A stretch of 64,000 nt of DNA from an uncultured Actinomycetes bacterium (GCA_946803585.1 CAMPEQ010000007.1:501336-565335), one strand, 5' to 3'; positions 44,266 to 53,517 are shown, counted from the stretch's first letter. The notes: a model not told the origin generated them from the letters alone. Numbers and translations: made by a program.

Positions 44266-45678
44266 CTATTGCGGCTGCACCGACTCCGTGGCAGATGCTG
44301 ACTCCGACGGCGACGCTGACGGCGCTGGCCCGACCGGCACCCCTACCGTTGCGGGTGCTTGCAGAACCTCAGGTGGCAGCACGACATTCGGGAACGGCTC
44401 AGAGGCCGGCGGGTAGTCACAGTTCGGCGATGTGGGCTTACCCGCGAAGCGAGCAACCGCCCATTCCATGAACGTTGGGCCCGAAGCCTTCGCGACCTCC
44501 ATGTGTCCGACGCCACCCAACCACTCGACTGTGAGATCCGAACCAGCCTTGCACCAGTTCTCCTGCATCAGCGCATTCGAGCCACTGAGCACAATCTGGT
44601 CGTTGGTTCCCTCGCTCATGAAGACCGGCATATCCGGCTCGTAGGGCTCAGGAGTGATCTCGACGATGGTCTGGGCCCACGACGGGATGTCATTAGGATT
44701 GGACTCGAAGAAGTTGGCACCAAGTGACTCCGAGATCAGGCCTTCGATCCCACCACCTTGGGTGCACTGGCTGAGAACGGAATCAAGCTGTGAGGACCCA
44801 CTAGAGGTAATCGCTGATCGGAAGTCTCGATCCGGGAAGGCATCCTCCATGGAAACCAACGTGTACGGCCCGATAACCCAACCCACGACCTGATCCCATT
44901 GACGTTCCACGATTGACGTGAGCTCAGCCGCTGGTGCAGCTGCTCCAACGGCAATCAGATCCAACTCGGGAGCGATCTCTTTGGCCAGTGTGCCTGTCCA
45001 GAGGGAAGCGTGGCCACCCTGGGAGTGACCCCAAACGATCCACTTCTTACCTGCGGCCGCTTCTTGCATATTGCGGGCGGCTCGAACCGAGTTAACGACG
45101 TCGCGGGCTTCTTGACCGGGAACCAGGTAGGTAGGCGGCCCAGGTGTCCCCAACCCGTAGTAGTCAGTTGCCGGAACGACATAGTTACGATCCATCGCGA
45201 CATTCAGCCAGTTCTCAGTGTCACCAATCGGATCTGGCTGTCGAGATGGCGCACATTTATCGGCAAGACCGACAGTTCCGTGCGCCCAGGCGAGGACCTC
45301 GCGTCCCTCTGCTGGCGCTGGCTTGTTCGGCAGATACACCATGCCGCTGACCGCGACTGGGTTACCGGCCTCGTCTTGGCTTGTGTAAAGGATCCGAACG
45401 GCCTTTCCCCCGGGTACCGTCGCGTTGGGGATCTCCTCAGACCGGATGATCGAGCCGGGTTCCGCTGGGATCTCCGCCGGCGGGGTGTAGAAGGGTTCGA
45501 GCTGAGCTTGCTGATTCGCGACTGTCTCGTCGCTATTCCACAGAAACAACCCGATTACTGTCCCCAGAACCAGGATGAATGCGACTGCGATGGCTCCAGC
45601 GATTATGAAGAACTTTGCGCGCGGCGGCGTCGGCTTGTCTACTGGCGGGGTAGGCGGTGCTGCCTGGTCGGAGGTCAC
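44266..45678 (-). CDS. Secreted or membrane-anchored lipase (secretory lipase family), copy 2
   Basis: About 470 residues from GTG 45678. A Pro-rich cytoplasmic start, one membrane helix (KFFIIAGAIAVAFILVLGTVIGLFLW), then an alpha/beta hydrolase domain paralogous to the protein at 15.8-17.1 kb: WAHGTVG, TDYYGLGTPGPPTYLVPGQEARDVVNSVRAARN, GHSQGGHASLW (nucleophile Ser about residue 219) and the His in GGVGHMEVA. A Pro/Ser-rich tail ends the protein (GPAPSASPSESASATES). The ORF-track start at 45738 would add 20 residues lacking a ribosome-binding signal. Lipid substrate unknown. Confidence 0.82.
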   Translation of the reverse strand: MTSDQAAPPTPPVDKPTPPRAKFFIIAGAIAVAFILVLGTVIGLFLWNSDETVANQQAQLEPFYTPPAEIPAEPGSIIRSEEIPNATVPGGKAVRILYTSQDEAGNPVAVSGMVYLPNKPAPAEGREVLAWAHGTVGLADKCAPSRQPDPIGDTENWLNVAMDRNYVVPATDYYGLGTPGPPTYLVPGQEARDVVNSVRAARNMQEAAAGKKWIVWGHSQGGHASLWTGTLAKEIAPELDLIAVGAAAPAAELTSIVERQWDQVVGWVIGPYTLVSMEDAFPDRDFRSAITSSGSSQLDSVLSQCTQGGGIEGLISESLGANFFESNPNDIPSWAQTIVEITPEPYEPDMPVFMSEGTNDQIVLSGSNALMQENWCKAGSDLTVEWLGGVGHMEVAKASGPTFMEWAVARFAGKPTSPNCDYPPASEPFPNVVLPPEVLQAPATVGVPVGPAPSASPSESASATESVQPQ

Positions 45679-45762
45679 GCGAGTATTTAGCCATGAACGG
45701 CGCGCCGTTCGCGCGTTGAGACAACCCGATCGAACCAAGATCGGTCATACGTGGAGTCTGTG

Positions 45763-45835
45763 CTCCCCCGGCTGGACTCGAACCAGCAACCTATCGATTA
45801 ACAGTCGAACGCTCTGCCAATTGAGCTACGGGGGA
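45763..45835 (-). tRNA. tRNA-Asn (GTT)
   Basis: Minus-strand cloverleaf of 73 nt: acceptor TCCCCCG pairs with CGGGGGA, D arm GCTC...GAGC, anticodon stem-loop CGACTGTTAATCG with anticodon GTT, T arm with GGTTCGAGTCC. Discriminator G; CCA not encoded. Confidence 0.95.
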
Positions 45836-45928
45836 ATGGTCGGCGTCGAAGCCTAGCAAGTCGGATTCTCGGGCCCTCGCCTGGTATGGCCAGACCCAAC
45901 CAACGATGGATATCGATGCCGCCAGTCC

Positions 45929-45967
45929 GAGGTGGGTTCGATGACCGCTGGTCGCCGAACCCACCTC
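45929..45967 (-). terminator. Strong hairpin downstream of the lipoprotein gene
   Basis: 12-bp perfect inverted repeat GAGGTGGGTTCG / CGAACCCACCTC with an inner GACC-GCT-GGTC stem, beginning 15 nt after the stop at 45983. No T-tract follows, as is frequent in actinobacterial terminators. It insulates the tRNA-Asn gene beyond it. Confidence 0.6.
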
Positions 45968-45982
45968 AAAGTGGCTACCTAG

Positions 45983-46420
45983 TTAGGAGCAGTTTGCCGA
46001 CTTTGCGACTGCCTTGAGTGAGGCGGCAAGTGCCGTTGTCGCCGTCTCGAGCTGGGTTCCAGCTTCCGAGAGCGTGGCATCTTCCGGAATGCTCTGGACT
46101 GCAGCGTCATAGGCGTTGACGAGGGTCTCGTTAGCTGCTTTTTGGACCGAATCGAGATTCTCGGCCTCGGTTGCCAGAGTCTGTAGGTCTTCCTTGACCG
46201 TGGCGCGCTGCGACTTGAGTTCGTCGACCGAGGAGTTCGAGTTCGTCGCGGTCGCGGCCAGTGCCGAGACAGCGTTCTCAGTGGTTGCCAACTGAGCACA
46301 GTAGGACGACGAGGCTTCGCTCACCGATGCGCTCGCATCGGCGACCGGATCGCTGCTGCTGCAGCCTGCCGCCGACAATGCGAAGACCGCGCCGATCGCA
46401 CCAATAACAACTCGTTTCAC
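45983..46420 (-). CDS. Small lipoprotein, helical, function unknown
   Basis: About 145 residues. A type II signal peptide (KRVVIGAIGAVFALSAAGC) ends in a lipobox Cys, so the mature protein should be lipid-anchored outside the membrane. The rest is Ala/Ser/Thr-rich and helical (ENAVSALAATATNSNSSVDELKSQRATVKEDLQTLATEAENLDSVQKAANETLVNAY) with two distant Cys residues that could form a disulfide. Start GTG 46420 is chosen because GGAG lies 6 nt upstream; the ORF track uses an ATG four codons earlier. No family recognised. Confidence 0.7.
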   Translation of the reverse strand: MKRVVIGAIGAVFALSAAGCSSSDPVADASASVSEASSSYCAQLATTENAVSALAATATNSNSSVDELKSQRATVKEDLQTLATEAENLDSVQKAANETLVNAYDAAVQSIPEDATLSEAGTQLETATTALAASLKAVAKSANCS

Positions 46421-46503
46421 TGAAATCTCCATTCAATAGGATGAGGGTTCTCGGACTGTAGCCGAATCATGGAGTATTTCCCGGCTTCAACGCCGCAGGT
46501 CGC

Positions 46504-47022
46504 TCAGATTCCCAACGAGGAGCGAAGGGCAGCAAGTTCCTCGTCCGCTCTCTCGCGCAGCTCGACATCGGCTGGATCAAGTCCTTGATCGAAGACGACT
46601 TCCCACCGAATCTCGTCGCTGGCCGGCACCCGACGGGCCAGAAATGTCGCGCCAAGTTTGCCCGAGAACTCCACGTGGCGTTGGACAACGATCGTGGCCA
46701 TTACTCGCTCGAAGACCACCTGCGGGATCGATCCGGCATCATCGAGAGTTACTCGTAAGACGTTGACGCCCCCAACTCCGTCATTGGTGACGACTTCCTG
46801 AATCGGGTCATCCCATACCGCCCGCATCACGGTCTCCCACGGGACACGCTCGGCATACCCAAACGGGTAGAGCGCGCGGTCGGTCGCGACCACCAGCGTC
46901 TGTTCCTGAATTGCCGGGGTTGCGGGTCCATAAGTCCAAGCAAGGAGCCGCTCGCTCGATGGAATCTGAGCTGCCAGGTCCGCGAACTCATCTGGAAACC
47001 GACGCTTGCTAAATATCCCCAT
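46504..47022 (-). CDS. Conserved hypothetical protein coupled to dnaG
   Basis: 172 residues: GIFSKRRFPDEFADLAAQIPSSERLLAWTYGPATPAIQEQTLVVATDRALYPFGYAERVPWETVMRAVWDD..., a beta-rich pattern reminiscent of a PH-like domain, then an acidic helical end. Function unknown. ATG 47022 overlaps the dnaG stop by one base (TGATG) with GGGGGAG upstream; a GTG at 47025 is an alternative. Coupling to primase suggests co-expression rather than a proven replication role. Confidence 0.75.
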   Translation of the reverse strand: MGIFSKRRFPDEFADLAAQIPSSERLLAWTYGPATPAIQEQTLVVATDRALYPFGYAERVPWETVMRAVWDDPIQEVVTNDGVGGVNVLRVTLDDAGSIPQVVFERVMATIVVQRHVEFSGKLGATFLARRVPASDEIRWEVVFDQGLDPADVELRERADEELAALRSSLGI

Positions 47023-48956
47023 CACTCTCCCCCAAGGGCTAGCTCGCGCAGTTGCCGCCGGTATTGCTCAAGCGCCAGCAGGTCTGCGAACAACTTGTTG
47101 TATTCGACTTCGTTCTCGACTGGATTAGTGCGCTGCAGCCGTCCCTTGAGCTCCACTGTTCGACGAGTCGCATCCATCTCGAGTAGCCGTGCAATCACAG
47201 CGGCTGCATAATTTCGAAGGCCCTCGTCATCGTCTTGTTTGGTGTGGAGCGGGTCCACCGCGAATTCCCGTACATAGGTGCGGACCGTGTCATCCGGACA
47301 CTGCTCAAGCACGGCCTGGATCCACGCCCGTCCGTCTCCGATTGAGCCAGGAGATCCGGCCGCAGTGATGGCCTCGTGCACGGCCACATGTACATCCCAG
47401 GTGAAGGCCAGCGGTTCCACACTGGCGTACCAAGCATCGACATGTTGCGGGATCTGGATTGCACATTTAAGTGATTCGCGCTCAACCGCCGTTGCCGTCG
47501 TTGCGCTATCTGGGCGCTCCCAGACCGCGCGACCAGCCGACTCAGCAACGGCAGCCTCCCCGGCACCAGCCGGTTCCTGAGATCTGGGATCACCCCGACG
47601 CTGAGCGCCAGAGCGACTGCCCGAACTCACGACAGGCTTGGCTCGCTTTACCGCCTCGGAGACTTCACTGGGTTCAAGGCCTAGCCACCCCGCGAGCAGG
47701 CGGGTGTACTCGGGTCGAAGCGCTTGATCCCGAATGGAGGCCAACATCGGAGCCACAGCCTTCAGCCCGGCAACGCGCCCCTCAGCCGTCTCAAGGTCGT
47801 ACTCGGCCAAGGTCGCTCGAATCGCAAACTCAAACATCGGAATTCGCTTTGCTATCAACTCCCGCACAGCTTCTGGCCCGTCAGCAAGTCGCAGGTCACA
47901 CGGGTCCATCCCGTTAGGGTCGATTGCGACGAATGTTTGAGTAACAAACCGCTGATCCTCGGTGAAGGCTTTTCGTGCCGCCTTCTTACCTGCCTCGTCA
48001 CCGTCGAAGGTGAAGATGACCTGCCCACGAAATTCATCCTGATCCATAAGTAGGCGACGAAGAACCTTGATGTGATCAACCCCAAATGCGGTACCGCACG
48101 TGGCCACTGCCGTCTCAATTCCTGAGAGATGCGCGGCCATCACATCGGTGTAGCCCTCGACAATGACCGCTTGTTGGCGCCGCGATATCTCCTTACGAGC
48201 AAGGTCTACGCCGTACAGCACTTGCGACTTCTTATAGAGCGGGGTCTCTGGCGTATTCAAGTACTTAGGACCTTCATCGTCGTCGCGCAGCCGACGTGCA
48301 CCGAAGCCGACAACGTCACCGGAGAGGTCGCGAATTGGCCACACCAGGCGGCCACGAAACCTGTCGTACGGGCCCCGTTTTCCGGCAACAGCCAGACCGC
48401 CGAGGGTCAACTCCTGGTCTGTGAAGCCGTTAGCACGCAGGTGATTAGTGAGTCCGTCCCAGCCCACTGGTGCGAATCCAACGCCAAAGTGCTCAGCAGC
48501 GTCGGAGTCAAAATCCCGTTCGGTTAGGAAAGTGCGTCCGATCTGTGCGCCGGGGGTGAGTAGTTGGTCGGCATAGAAAGCAGCAGCAGCTTTGTGCGCC
48601 TCCGCTAGTCTCGTGCGCACCCCTTTGAGACGGTCAGGTTTAGCGCTACCACCCTCCTCATAGCGAAGGGTAGTTCCAGACTTCGCGGCAAGCTTCTCCA
48701 CTGCTTCAGCGAAGCTCAAGTGGTCGACCTTGCGAACAAAGTCGATCGCGTCCCCACCCTCTTGGCACCCAAAGCAGTGGTAGTAGCCCTTTGCAGGCGT
48801 GACGTGAAAAGAAGGAGATCTCTCGTCATGGAATGGGCACAGCCCCTTGAGGGAACCGCCACCCGCGGGCTTAAGCGCCACAACTTCACGGACTACCTCA
48901 TCAATCCGCGTGCGCTCACGCACGAGCGCGATGTCAGTGTCCTTGATTCGTGGCAC
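47022..48956 (-). CDS. dnaG: DNA primase DnaG
   Basis: Synthesises RNA primers at the replication fork. Zinc-finger ligands Cys40, His43, Cys61 and Cys64 lie in GLCPFHDERSPSFHVTPAKGYYHCFGCQEGG; the catalytic TOPRIM region contains QAVIVEGYTDVMAAHLSGI and IFTFDGDEAGKKAARKAF. 644 residues including the DnaB-interaction C-terminal domain. GTG 48956 has TACGAT at leaderless spacing and is divergent from the class V aminotransferase gene. Confidence 0.97.
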   Translation of the reverse strand: MPRIKDTDIALVRERTRIDEVVREVVALKPAGGGSLKGLCPFHDERSPSFHVTPAKGYYHCFGCQEGGDAIDFVRKVDHLSFAEAVEKLAAKSGTTLRYEEGGSAKPDRLKGVRTRLAEAHKAAAAFYADQLLTPGAQIGRTFLTERDFDSDAAEHFGVGFAPVGWDGLTNHLRANGFTDQELTLGGLAVAGKRGPYDRFRGRLVWPIRDLSGDVVGFGARRLRDDDEGPKYLNTPETPLYKKSQVLYGVDLARKEISRRQQAVIVEGYTDVMAAHLSGIETAVATCGTAFGVDHIKVLRRLLMDQDEFRGQVIFTFDGDEAGKKAARKAFTEDQRFVTQTFVAIDPNGMDPCDLRLADGPEAVRELIAKRIPMFEFAIRATLAEYDLETAEGRVAGLKAVAPMLASIRDQALRPEYTRLLAGWLGLEPSEVSEAVKRAKPVVSSGSRSGAQRRGDPRSQEPAGAGEAAVAESAGRAVWERPDSATTATAVERESLKCAIQIPQHVDAWYASVEPLAFTWDVHVAVHEAITAAGSPGSIGDGRAWIQAVLEQCPDDTVRTYVREFAVDPLHTKQDDDEGLRNYAAAVIARLLEMDATRRTVELKGRLQRTNPVENEVEYNKLFADLLALEQYRRQLRELALGGE

Positions 48957-48962
48957 GACGTC

Positions 48963-48968
48963 ATCGTA
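48963..48968 (-). promoter_or_regulatory. Candidate -10 element of dnaG
   Basis: TACGAT on the minus strand, then GACGTC and GTG 48956. Leaderless spacing; only ~37 bp separate the two divergent starts. Confidence 0.5.
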
Positions 48969-48993
48969 TGCCCGCAGTGGCAGGATGGGCGTT

Positions 48994-50169
48994 ATGGCTC
49001 TCGACCTAACTCAACTCCAGCGCGACACTCCAACCTGCGCCAACCAGAACTTTCTCGATAATGCGGGCTCCGCACTTAGCCCAACCATCGTCAATGACAC
49101 GCTCTCGCGGCACTTGGAACTCGAACAACAGGTTGGCGGATACGTCGCCGCCGAGCACGCGCTACCAGCAATCACCGAGGCGACGGTGGCCCTGGCCAAC
49201 CTCGTCGGAGCCGCACCTCACCAGATTGCCTGGCAGCCAAGTGCCACCGCAGCATGGAATCGGGCGGTCAGCTCAGTCCCGCTGCAACGTGGGGATCGAA
49301 TCCTGACAACTAGCGCCGAGTACGCCAGCAATGTCATTCCCTTCCTACAAGCTCGAAAGCGCTTAGGTGTTGACGTCGAAGTCATTCCGAACGGACCGGA
49401 TGGCTCCGCCGATCCGGCTGCCTTGGCGCACATGCTGGACGGGCGGGTCAAGGTTGTCGCGATTACTCACGCGCCAAGCCAAAACGGCCTTTTGGTCGAT
49501 GTTCAGGCAATCGCCGAGGTCTTGCGGGCATCGAAGTCCCCCGCGTGGTTCTTCCTTGATGCCTGCCAGTCAGTTGGACAGCTTCCGATCGATATGACTG
49601 AGCTACGTGCCGACTTCGTTACTGCGACGGGCCGAAAATGGTTACGGGGGCCGCGTGGAACCGGATTCCTAGCTGTTAGCGATCGTGCTCTCGCCGAACT
49701 CGAGCCCAACCCCATGGATATGTGTGGGGCTATGTGGCTTGGGGACAACGACTATGAGCGCTTCGAGAACGCCACTCGATTCCAGTCCTTTGAGATGTCG
49801 ATTGCCGGAGTGCTCGCGCTCGGAGCTGCTGCACAGTACGCCCTCGATCTTGGCTTGGCTGAGATCCGATTGCGAATCGATAGCCTTGCTGGTGAACTGC
49901 GGTCGCAACTCGACGAGATCCCAGGGGTCCGCGTCGTTGACCGCGGAACAGCCCAAAGCGGAATTGTCGCCTTCGCTATTCCAGGAGACAACGCCTTCAC
50001 TGCCGCAAGTCGGCTGCGCGAGCGCGGGATCACGCTCACCCCCGTCACTGCATTAACCAATCCGAGCGACTACGCCTCAACCGATGCCACGTGCATCTTG
50101 CGAGCATCACCGCATATCTACAACGACAAGGATGACCTCAATAGCTTGGTCGCCGCACTCACTGACTAG
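48994..50169 (+). CDS. Class V aminotransferase-fold PLP enzyme (cysteine desulfurase/EgtE-like)
   Basis: 391 residues of the class V fold. Landmarks: FLDNAGSALSP at the N-terminus, TTSAEYASNVIPFLQARKRLGVDVEVIP, VVAITHAPSQNGLLVDVQAIAEV, FFLDACQSVGQLPIDM (PLP-binding Asp) and ATGRKWLRGPRGTGFLAV with the Schiff-base Lys. The SufS catalytic-Cys loop is not evident, and the GRKWLRGPRGTG stretch resembles EgtE-type C-S lyases, but no other ergothioneine genes are here. Started at ATG 48994; the ORF track runs back into the divergent dnaG. Confidence 0.82.
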   Translation: MALDLTQLQRDTPTCANQNFLDNAGSALSPTIVNDTLSRHLELEQQVGGYVAAEHALPAITEATVALANLVGAAPHQIAWQPSATAAWNRAVSSVPLQRGDRILTTSAEYASNVIPFLQARKRLGVDVEVIPNGPDGSADPAALAHMLDGRVKVVAITHAPSQNGLLVDVQAIAEVLRASKSPAWFFLDACQSVGQLPIDMTELRADFVTATGRKWLRGPRGTGFLAVSDRALAELEPNPMDMCGAMWLGDNDYERFENATRFQSFEMSIAGVLALGAAAQYALDLGLAEIRLRIDSLAGELRSQLDEIPGVRVVDRGTAQSGIVAFAIPGDNAFTAASRLRERGITLTPVTALTNPSDYASTDATCILRASPHIYNDKDDLNSLVAALTD

Positions 50170-50201
50170 TGCTACATGCCGACTACCGTCACGACACTTG
50201 C

Positions 50202-51431
50202 CTACCGACACAGGGTCGTATGCCAGCGAATCACGGATCTATCGGTGAGCGAAGCGACCTGATCAATAATCACGCGCCGTTTCGCCGCGTCATCTGAGGC
50301 AGACAGGAAGACGGGGGCAAAAAGCGCATCAAGTCCGTTTGGAGCTTGGGCAACGAGCGCCTCAACCAACTCGGCGAGAACCTCTCGCTGCCGTTGGTAC
50401 ACAGCGGCGGAGTCCTCACGTTGAAACACAAAGAGGTTCGCGAGGGCTTTCAAGACTGCGACCTCGCTGCGCCGGTCCCGCGGAATGACGAGGTCGGCGC
50501 CATACCGGTGCACCGGTTCGTCACCGAATGCGGCACGAGTTGCCTCAATACTGGGCTGGACAAACCGCCCGATCAAACTGCTAGTGAGGTTCTTCAGCGC
50601 CACCATGTCTGCCGCACTGGCGTCAAACTTCCTAGGCCATTGTGGGAGACCCTGAACTCGATCGAGAGCTTCGCGTAACTCGTCGACGGCTATGTCGTTG
50701 GCGTACCAATCGTGTGCCAGTTGACTAACGGCTTGCTTCTGCTCCGGATCTGCGGCGATCTCTAAATCGATATGGCCGCCGTGGACGCCGTCTTCAACAT
50801 CGTGGACCGAATAGGCGACATCGTCTGACCAATCCATCACCTGTGCTTCAAAGCAGCGCCGGTCGGTAGGTGCGCCGTCACGAACCCAATCGAATACGGC
50901 TTGGTCATCGCTGTAGGTGTTGAACTTCCGATTGCCAGGCTGGCGCGGCCACGGGTACTTGATTACTCCGTCGAGTGAGGCTCGGGTGAGGTTGAGTCCC
51001 GCAGACTGTCCACTGCTAGTGATTGATTTGGACTCCAGCCGAGTCAGTACTCGGAAGCTCTGAGCATTCCCCTCGAATCCACCAATCTCCTGCGCGGCCT
51101 CGTTGAGAGCGTCCTCGCCGTTATGGCCGAAGGGTGGGTGACCTAGGTCGTGAGCTAATCCGGCAAGGTCAGCCACATCCGGGTCGCAGCCGAGGGCCTC
51201 GCCCAACTCACGTGAAATCTGGGCAACCTCGAGTGTGTGGGTCAACCGAGTACGCGGGAAATCTGACTCGCCGGCCAACACCACCTGCGTCTTAGCAGCG
51301 AGACGCCGCAGCGCCGACGAGTGCAACACCCGTGCCCGGTCACGTTGAAAACACGAACGGTTCGCTCGCTTTGCCGACTCAGGCACCCAACGCTGTCGAT
51401 CGTGGTCAGAGTAGGCCTCGTGGGTCGTCAC
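50202..51431 (-). CDS. dgt: Deoxyguanosinetriphosphate triphosphohydrolase-like protein
   Basis: HD-superfamily dNTPase releasing triphosphate from dNTPs. FPRTRLTHTLEVAQISRELGEALGCDPDVADLAGLAHDLGHPPFGHNGEDALNE holds the H...HD metal ligands, and VMDWSDDVAYSVHDVEDGVHGG the second Asp. About 409 residues. Start uncertain: ATG 51434 and GTG 51431 are adjacent; TAGGTT ends 7 nt before the GTG, the spacing seen for other genes here, so I prefer it. Part of the dnaG-dgt-glyS neighbourhood also found in mycobacteria. Confidence 0.93.
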   Translation of the reverse strand: MTTHEAYSDHDRQRWVPESAKRANRSCFQRDRARVLHSSALRRLAAKTQVVLAGESDFPRTRLTHTLEVAQISRELGEALGCDPDVADLAGLAHDLGHPPFGHNGEDALNEAAQEIGGFEGNAQSFRVLTRLESKSITSSGQSAGLNLTRASLDGVIKYPWPRQPGNRKFNTYSDDQAVFDWVRDGAPTDRRCFEAQVMDWSDDVAYSVHDVEDGVHGGHIDLEIAADPEQKQAVSQLAHDWYANDIAVDELREALDRVQGLPQWPRKFDASAADMVALKNLTSSLIGRFVQPSIEATRAAFGDEPVHRYGADLVIPRDRRSEVAVLKALANLFVFQREDSAAVYQRQREVLAELVEALVAQAPNGLDALFAPVFLSASDDAAKRRVIIDQVASLTDRSVIRWHTTLCR

Positions 51432-51470
51432 CATCCAGAACCTACCGCTAGTTGAGTGGGGTTCGGCAGC

Positions 51471-52214
51471 TTAGCTATCGATGATCCGCGGAACATCCCA
51501 TTGTTCGAGGACTTCGAAGGCCAGGTACGCGGCTGTCTCCCGGGCGAGGTAGTCCTGCGTCACCTGGCTACCGTCTCCTGACTGCGTGGGGTTGGGATAT
51601 GCCTCGAATCCCAGTCGGTTAGCAATTGCTTGGCTGCGTGCCATATGCGCGGGATCAGAATCAAGAGTGATCGAGGTCCAACCGTTACGTTCCGCGAGAT
51701 TGGCAACATCAATCATGCTGGTGACGGTGTTCTCCCCTTCCTCGACCGCAAATACCCTTGAGCGATCTACCCCTTGATCGATAAGCCAGGCGCGTCCCGC
51801 ACCTGCCTCAGTGAATCGGTCCCCCGACTGTCGGCCACCCACTGTGATGATCCGTGGCGCGACACCCTGCTCGTAGAGGTCCAGAGCATGTGCCAGCCGC
51901 GCTTCCAAGACTGGTGAGGGGCGGCCATCATATTGAGCGGCTCCGAGCACCACAATCGCATCAGTCCTTGTTGAATCAGCGATCTCTGCGGTTTGATTCA
52001 CGTAGTAAGCAGAACCGCCGAGGGCAATCACGGGCAATGCGACCAGCGCAAAAACGAGCATCCCCACAACTGCGGGCAGTCCCGGGTGTGGGCGCCGACG
52101 GTTGGGCGGCGCGCTGTGAACAACCCTAATCTCCGGTTGCCTCGATACCGCCAGACGATCCCGCTGCGAGCGTGGAGAACCCACTCGCGTCCGACCGTCA
52201 GTGGATAAGGGCAT
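51471..52214 (-). CDS. YdcF/SanA-like DUF218 membrane protein
   Basis: 247 residues: an Arg-rich cytoplasmic start, one helix (PAVVGMLVFALVALPVIALGGSAYY), then the DUF218 domain outside: DAIVVLGAAQYDGRPSPVLEARLAHALDLYEQGVAPRIITVGGRQSGD...GRAWLIDQGVDRSRVFAVEEGENTVTSM. The family is linked to envelope integrity in E. coli (SanA), but its reaction is unknown. Located between dgt and dus on the same strand. Confidence 0.85.
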   Translation of the reverse strand: MPLSTDGRTRVGSPRSQRDRLAVSRQPEIRVVHSAPPNRRRPHPGLPAVVGMLVFALVALPVIALGGSAYYVNQTAEIADSTRTDAIVVLGAAQYDGRPSPVLEARLAHALDLYEQGVAPRIITVGGRQSGDRFTEAGAGRAWLIDQGVDRSRVFAVEEGENTVTSMIDVANLAERNGWTSITLDSDPAHMARSQAIANRLGFEAYPNPTQSGDGSQVTQDYLARETAAYLAFEVLEQWDVPRIIDS

Positions 52215-52314
52215 CGCAACATTCTGACAGGAATATCAACAAACTGGGTGGGGATTTGGCGGCCTGTTGATAGTAATTCTGACCACTGGCCCGACTACGC
52301 AGTATTGCGCGGAG

Positions 52315-53517
52315 CTAGCCGCCAGACACCGATAGCTCTGCTTCGCGCAATGTGGCAGTCTCTGCGTCCGCGATTGACTGGGAGCTCAACCAGTGCTCTG
52401 GCAGGGCGACCTTGCGCTGGCCGGACGTTCGACCCCGCGGCCGCGCAGCAGCCTCGGGCAGATACTGCTGATCCGCGTCAATGCCGACAATGAGCTCATC
52501 AAGCTCAGCCAATGATGTGGTTAGTCCGAGCCCTCTCCTGGTCGCCGAACCCACCGAGAACCCCTTGAGATACCAGGCGACGTGCTTGCGGAAGTCTCGA
52601 CAACCTTTGTCCTCGCCGTAGAGCTCAGCGAGTAGCTCCGCATGCCGTCGCATCACCATCAATACCCCTGCAAGGTCTGGCTCCGGGGCAATCGGACGCC
52701 CAGCCATCGCGTCTGCCAGCTGCCCAAATAGCCAGGGCCGCCCCAGACATCCGCGACCGACGACGACGCCCGCGCAGCCGGTCTGCTCCATCATCGCCAC
52801 GGCATCACTTCCGGTCCAGATGTCGCCGTTGCCCAAGACCGGCACTCCGGTCGAAGCGAGATGGCGCACGAGCTCTGCGATCGCCGGCCAGTCGGCCTCA
52901 CCACCGTAGAGTTGCGCGGCGGTTCGTGCGTGAAGCGCGACCCAGGCGACACCTGCTTGCGCGGCGATCTGTCCTGCATCAAGGAAAGTCAGGTGATCGT
53001 CATCGATACCCTTGCGCATCTTCACCGTTACGGGCGGGGGCTGCACACCTCGTTTGGCTGCTTCCACCCGTGCCGTCTCAACCGCGGATCCGATTAGATC
53101 GGCGAACAAATCCTTCTTCCACGGCAGCGCTGCACCGCCACCTTTGCGCGTCACCTTGGCAACCGGACAGCCCATATTCAGATCAATATGGTCCGCCCGG
53201 TCTTCCGACACCAGTATCTTCACCGCCGCAGCAACCGTACCTGGATCGACTCCGTAGAGCTGAACGCTGCGCGGATACTCATCAGCCTCAAATGAGGCCA
53301 TCACCATCGTGTGCTCATTGCGTTCGACAAGCGCGCGTGAGGTGACCATCTCGGATACGTAAAGACCCGCACCCGACTCGCGACAGAGCCGACGGAATGC
53401 CCGATTGGTTATGCCGGCCATGGGCGCCAACACAACCGGTGGGTCTAGGACCAGTCCGCCCGCCTGCAACGGAGCTACACCCTCGGCGAACTCGTCTGAT
53501 GTGGACTCAATAGGCAT
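52315..53517 (-). CDS. dusB: tRNA-dihydrouridine synthase
   Basis: FMN enzyme reducing uridines in tRNA D-loops. Visible: PVVLAPMAGITNRAFRRLCRESGAGLYVSEMVTSRAL, HIDLNMGCPVAKVTRKGGGAALPWKKDLFADLIGSAV, PVTVKMRKGIDDDHL, WVALHARTAAQLYGGEADW, VLGNGDIWTGSDAVAMMEQTGCAGVVVGRGCLGRPWLF. The catalytic Cys is in MGCPVAK. Start at ATG 53517, 7 nt after the glyS stop; the ORF track extends into glyS. DusB-type is the usual actinobacterial form; the U position modified is not deducible. Confidence 0.93.
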   Translation of the reverse strand: MPIESTSDEFAEGVAPLQAGGLVLDPPVVLAPMAGITNRAFRRLCRESGAGLYVSEMVTSRALVERNEHTMVMASFEADEYPRSVQLYGVDPGTVAAAVKILVSEDRADHIDLNMGCPVAKVTRKGGGAALPWKKDLFADLIGSAVETARVEAAKRGVQPPPVTVKMRKGIDDDHLTFLDAGQIAAQAGVAWVALHARTAAQLYGGEADWPAIAELVRHLASTGVPVLGNGDIWTGSDAVAMMEQTGCAGVVVGRGCLGRPWLFGQLADAMAGRPIAPEPDLAGVLMVMRRHAELLAELYGEDKGCRDFRKHVAWYLKGFSVGSATRRGLGLTTSLAELDELIVGIDADQQYLPEAAARPRGRTSGQRKVALPEHWLSSQSIADAETATLREAELSVSGG

